Origin: JANNSX01 sp046348995
GTDB lineage: Bacteria > Pseudomonadota > Alphaproteobacteria > Rhizobiales > Hyphomicrobiaceae
DNA: 64,000 bases
Assembly: GCA_046348995.1 (NCBI GenBank)
Contig: JAXMDB010000010.1
Coordinates: 124,001-188,000 of the forward strand
Direction of reading: 5' to 3'
In this document: positions 60,887-64,000 of the stretch, one piece after another
How positions within the stretch are numbered: the stretch's first letter is position 1
Layout: each line of letters opens with the position of its first letter
The notes under the pieces: generated by a model
Seen by the model: the letters and a program-made list of their open reading frames with translations, nothing else
Database searches by the model: none
What the model was told of the DNA's origin: nothing
Made by a program: the position numbers and the translations under genes

Positions 60887-63800
60887 TCATGCCGCAATGT
60901 TCATCGCGGGCTGTGCCGAGGGCTCGGTCTCGGTCGGCGTGATCCTGAACCAGGCGACGTAGAGCGCGGGCAGAAACACCAGCGTCAGCAGCGTCGCGAC
61001 GAGCAGCCCTCCGATCACGGCGAAGGCCATCGGCCCCCAGAACACCGTCGGGGCGATCGGGAGCATGCCCAGGACTGCAGCCGCTGCCGTCAGAAGGATC
61101 GGCCGCAACCTGTGCTGGGTCGCACTGATGACTGCATCCCACGGCGCCTCGCCGGCAGCGATATGCTTGTCGATCTGGTCGATGAGGATGACGGCGTTGC
61201 GGATGACCATGCCGATCAGCGAGATCACTCCGAGGATCGCAACGAAGCCCATCGGTACCCGAAACAGAAGCAAGGATGCTGCGACCCCGATGAGGGCAAG
61301 TGGTGCCGTCAGCAGAACCATGATCAGGCGCTGAAAGCTCATCAGCTGAACCATCAGGATCGACAGCATCAAAAGCATCATGAGCGGAAAGACGGCGAAG
61401 ATGCTGGCCTGGGCCTTGGCGCTGTCCTCTACCGTGCCGCCGGCGACGACGTCGTAGCCGGGCGGCAACTTTGCGCGAAAGCCGGCAATGTCCGCCTGAA
61501 GCTGTTTGACGACGGTCATCGGCTGGACGCCCCCGGCGACATCGGCCTGGATGGTCACTGTGGGAAGCCGCTGCCGGCGCCAGACGAGCGGCTGCTCGAG
61601 ATCGTAGGAGACGTTGGCGATTTGCGACAACGGCACGGCGGCGCCGCTCGGCGTGCCGAGCTGGAGCCTCCGCAGGGTATCCAGCGACGCCCGCTCTTCG
61701 GGTATCGCCCGGGCGACGACGTCGACGAGATAGGTCTGGTCGCGCACTTGGGTGACGGTGGTGCCCGACAGGACGGCGTTGATGCTGCTTGCGATCTGCT
61801 GCGAGGTCAGACCGACCGCACGGGCCCGGTCCTGGTCGATGTCGATCTTGACGGTCTTCGACATCTCGCCCCAGTCGAAATTGATGTTCTGAACGTTGGT
61901 GTTCCTGCTGAGCACCTCGGCAAACTCTCGAGCGAGCGCGCGTACGCGCTCAGGCTGCTCACCGCCGATGCGAAACTTCAGAGGCCAACCGACAGGAGGC
62001 CCGAGCTCGAGTGGGCTGATGCGGATCAGCGCGTCGTCGAAGCCATTCGCAATCGCTTGTTCCAACCTGTCCTGCACGCCTTCGCGTTTCTCATACCCTT
62101 TCGTCACGACAACGGCCTGGGCGAAGAAGCTGTTCGCGAGCTGGGCGTCGAGCGGCAGGTAGAAGCGTACCGCGCCCTGCCCCACGTAGAAGGTCCAATA
62201 GTCGATCTCGGGATCGTCCCGTAAGATTGCCTCGATGCGATCGACGGTCGCGCGCGTACCGGCAAGCGAGGCGGTTTGCGGCAGGGTGACGTTCACGAGA
62301 AGCTCGGGCCTGTCGGAAGCCGGAAAGAACTGCTGCTGTACGAATCCCATGCCGGCGAGCGCCAGCACGAACATCGCTGCCGTAGCGCCGAGAACGGCAT
62401 ACTTGGCCCGCAGGAGCCGGTCGAGCATGCGCGTAAACCAACTCGGACCGCCGTGACCGTGCTTCGCCTTCATCGTCTCGGGGAGGATGAGAACGCCCGT
62501 CAGCGGAGTGAACAGAACCGCGACGACCCAAGACACGATGAGGGCGATGCCGACGACCGCGAACAGCGTGAAGCAGTATTCGCCAGCGCCGCTCGCGGCG
62601 AAGCCGACGGGCACGAAGCCGGCGATGGTGACGAGCGTCCCCGTCAACATCGGAAAGGCAGTCGAGGTGTAGGCATAGGTCGCTGCTGTGACCTTGTCGG
62701 CCCCTTCCTCGAGCTTCGAGATCATCATCTCGACGGCAATCATCGCGTCATCGACCAGCAATCCGAGAGCGATGATCAAAGCGCCGAGCGAGATGCGCTG
62801 CAGCGAGATGCCGAAGTACATCATGAGCGCGAACGTGACCGCCAGCACCAGCGGGATGGCGACGGCGACGACAATTCCGGGACGCCATCCCAAAGCCAGA
62901 AAGCTGACGGCGAGCACGATGGCGATGGCTTCCCACAGTGTCTTGGTGAACTCGCCGACCGCTTCCTCGACGACGTGGGGCTGATTGGCGACGAGATGAA
63001 CGTCGATGCCGACGGGTATATTGCCCTCGATCTCAGCCATCGCTTTCTCGAGGTGATCGCCCAGCGCGAGCATGTCGCCGCCCGCAGTCATGGAGACCGC
63101 GAGCCCGACAGCCGGCTCTCCATTGAAGCGATAGAGCGGTTGAGGAGGATCGACGTAACCTCGGCGTACGGTCGCGATATCGCTCAGCCTGTAGTACCTG
63201 TCGCCGGCACGTAGGTTGATCGATCTGAGGCTCTCCTCCGAATCGAAGGCGCCGGAGACGCGCACCGAGATGCGCTCGGCTCCGGATTCGACGACGCCGC
63301 TCGGGACGATCGCGTTCTGTGCCCTGAGGCTATCGATCAGCGCCGCCGTATCCAGCCCCAGAGACGCCATCTGCTTGGTCGAGAACTCGAGATAGATCTT
63401 CTCGTCCTGCGTGCCGATGAAGTCGACTTTGGCGACGTCCGGTACGTTCAGAAGTCGCGCGCGGACTTTCTCCAACTCGTCGCGAAGCTCTCGCGGCCTG
63501 AAGCCATCGGACGTGAAAGCGTAGATCACTCCGTAGGTGTCGCCGAACTCGTCGTTGAAGAAGGGACCCTGCACATCGGAGGGCAACAGAGGCTTGATGT
63601 CCCCGACCTTCTTGCGGACCTGATACCAAAGGTCGGGCACGAGGGCGGCCGGGGTCGTATCACGCAGATTGACGTAGATGAGGCTTTCGCCGGGCTTGGT
63701 GTAGCTGCGCACGAAGTCGAGGTGCGGAAGATCCTCGAGCTTCTTCTCGATGCGATCCGTCACCTGAAGCAGAGTGTCGGAGATGGTGGCGCCCGGCCAG

Positions 63801-63958
63801 AGTGCGCGCACGACCATCGTCTTGATCGTGAAAGGCGGGTCTTCCTCTCGGCCCAGCCGCTGATAGGCGTAGGCGCCGGCCGCCGCGGAAATGATCATCA
63901 GATAGAGCACGAAGCTCCTGTGCCTCAGCGCCCAATCCGACAAATTGAACGTCATCAT
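60887..63958 (-). CDS. RND family efflux pump, inner-membrane subunit
   Basis: 1023 residues, AcrB/MexB-type layout: TM1 (SFVLYLMIISAAAGAYAY), a large periplasmic porter domain, TM2-6 with the proton-relay Asp pair in GLLVDDAMIAVEMM, a second porter domain after TM7, and TM8-12 ending in PALYVAWF. Exports drugs or solvents with an adaptor and outer-membrane channel. The start ATG 63958 overlaps the stop of the upstream gene as ATGA, so the adaptor is translationally coupled. Substrate unknown. Confidence 0.92.
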   Translation of the reverse strand: MMTFNLSDWALRHRSFVLYLMIISAAAGAYAYQRLGREEDPPFTIKTMVVRALWPGATISDTLLQVTDRIEKKLEDLPHLDFVRSYTKPGESLIYVNLRDTTPAALVPDLWYQVRKKVGDIKPLLPSDVQGPFFNDEFGDTYGVIYAFTSDGFRPRELRDELEKVRARLLNVPDVAKVDFIGTQDEKIYLEFSTKQMASLGLDTAALIDSLRAQNAIVPSGVVESGAERISVRVSGAFDSEESLRSINLRAGDRYYRLSDIATVRRGYVDPPQPLYRFNGEPAVGLAVSMTAGGDMLALGDHLEKAMAEIEGNIPVGIDVHLVANQPHVVEEAVGEFTKTLWEAIAIVLAVSFLALGWRPGIVVAVAIPLVLAVTFALMMYFGISLQRISLGALIIALGLLVDDAMIAVEMMISKLEEGADKVTAATYAYTSTAFPMLTGTLVTIAGFVPVGFAASGAGEYCFTLFAVVGIALIVSWVVAVLFTPLTGVLILPETMKAKHGHGGPSWFTRMLDRLLRAKYAVLGATAAMFVLALAGMGFVQQQFFPASDRPELLVNVTLPQTASLAGTRATVDRIEAILRDDPEIDYWTFYVGQGAVRFYLPLDAQLANSFFAQAVVVTKGYEKREGVQDRLEQAIANGFDDALIRISPLELGPPVGWPLKFRIGGEQPERVRALAREFAEVLSRNTNVQNINFDWGEMSKTVKIDIDQDRARAVGLTSQQIASSINAVLSGTTVTQVRDQTYLVDVVARAIPEERASLDTLRRLQLGTPSGAAVPLSQIANVSYDLEQPLVWRRQRLPTVTIQADVAGGVQPMTVVKQLQADIAGFRAKLPPGYDVVAGGTVEDSAKAQASIFAVFPLMMLLMLSILMVQLMSFQRLIMVLLTAPLALIGVAASLLLFRVPMGFVAILGVISLIGMVIRNAVILIDQIDKHIAAGEAPWDAVISATQHRLRPILLTAAAAVLGMLPIAPTVFWGPMAFAVIGGLLVATLLTLVFLPALYVAWFRITPTETEPSAQPAMNIAA

Positions 63959-64000
63959 GACGGGTCGCCTTGAAGCCGCACCACTTGCTTCTCCCTCAGG
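63955..64000 (-). CDS. Partial: C-terminal end of a probable RND periplasmic adaptor (HlyD/MFP)
   Basis: Only the last 14 codons are in the window: LREKQVVRLQGDPS then TGA. The stop overlaps the RND start (ATGA). The short tail fits the C-terminus of a membrane fusion protein, and adaptor-pump order is the rule for these operons, but the family call is inference from context. Confidence 0.5.
   Translation of the reverse strand, partial: LREKQVVRLQGDPS

Overview
The window is GC-rich, densely coded chromosomal DNA from an alphaproteobacterium, most likely Hyphomicrobiales (Bradyrhizobium/Xanthobacter/Rhodoplanes-like). The basis is gene content read from translations: a TIGR02301 protein, tandem TIGR02281 retropepsin-like proteases, a cysteine-free L32 beside mtgA, the alphaproteobacterial urate route (PuuD/PuuE/UraH/UraD/AllA) and a DTQVH-type dihydroorotase. 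I found no insertion sequence, prophage, integrase, CRISPR array, tRNA or rRNA. Many starts are GTG or TTG, and operon genes commonly overlap by 4 bases (ATGA or GTGA).

Layout. 0.2-11 kb: a kinase/PLP-enzyme fusion, an Lrp/AsnC regulator, an Fe-S uracil-DNA glycosylase, a GST, an SDR, a thermonuclease-like protein, a membrane histidine kinase, a DUF1289 protein with two tandem retropepsin-like proteases, and a phosphohexomutase. 11-14.8 kb: an 800-base non-coding stretch full of dyads, a small unknown gene, a DUF2652-SRPBCC fusion and a Rieske oxygenase. 14.8-26.9 kb: a ten-gene minus-strand operon for purine and urate breakdown (uraH-xdhA-xdhB-xdhC-ABC ATPase-two permeases-puuD-puuE-allA), with uraD divergent. 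26.9-39.9 kb: an EAL protein with a broken GGDEF motif, a membrane protein, rpmF, mtgA and a prenyl diphosphate synthase, a secreted beta-helix protein, an orphan peptide-type binding protein, SRAP and NUDIX genes, LysE and a kinase-fold protein.

40.0-46.4 kb: an SDR, a histidinol-dehydrogenase-like protein and a zinc alcohol dehydrogenase. This trio matches the HpsO/HpsN/HpsP families of dihydroxypropanesulfonate oxidation, and it lies beside a TauABC/SsuABC-type transporter and an unknown periplasmic protein. 46.4-53.7 kb: dihydroorotase; an overlapping ygfZ-tag-HD run; an orphan NrtR-like protein with a strong terminator; a luciferase-like monooxygenase with an amidohydrolase; and DUF488. 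53.9-60.2 kb: a divergent SucC/SucD-like CoA ligase pair, a nitronate-monooxygenase-like enzyme, an acyl-CoA ligase, a MaoC hydratase and a TetR regulator, with TetR-type operator sequences on two well-formed promoters. 60.2-64 kb: a Doc/AbrB toxin-antitoxin pair with a clear palindromic operator, an RND pump, and the last codons of its probable adaptor.

The best leads for new biology are the kinase-PLP fusion, the candidate sulfonate cluster with its altered HisD-like metal site and unknown periplasmic protein, the inferred TetR regulon, the DUF2652-SRPBCC fusion and the GGGTCAGACCC palindrome family. All functional calls come from motif reading; no database search was possible.
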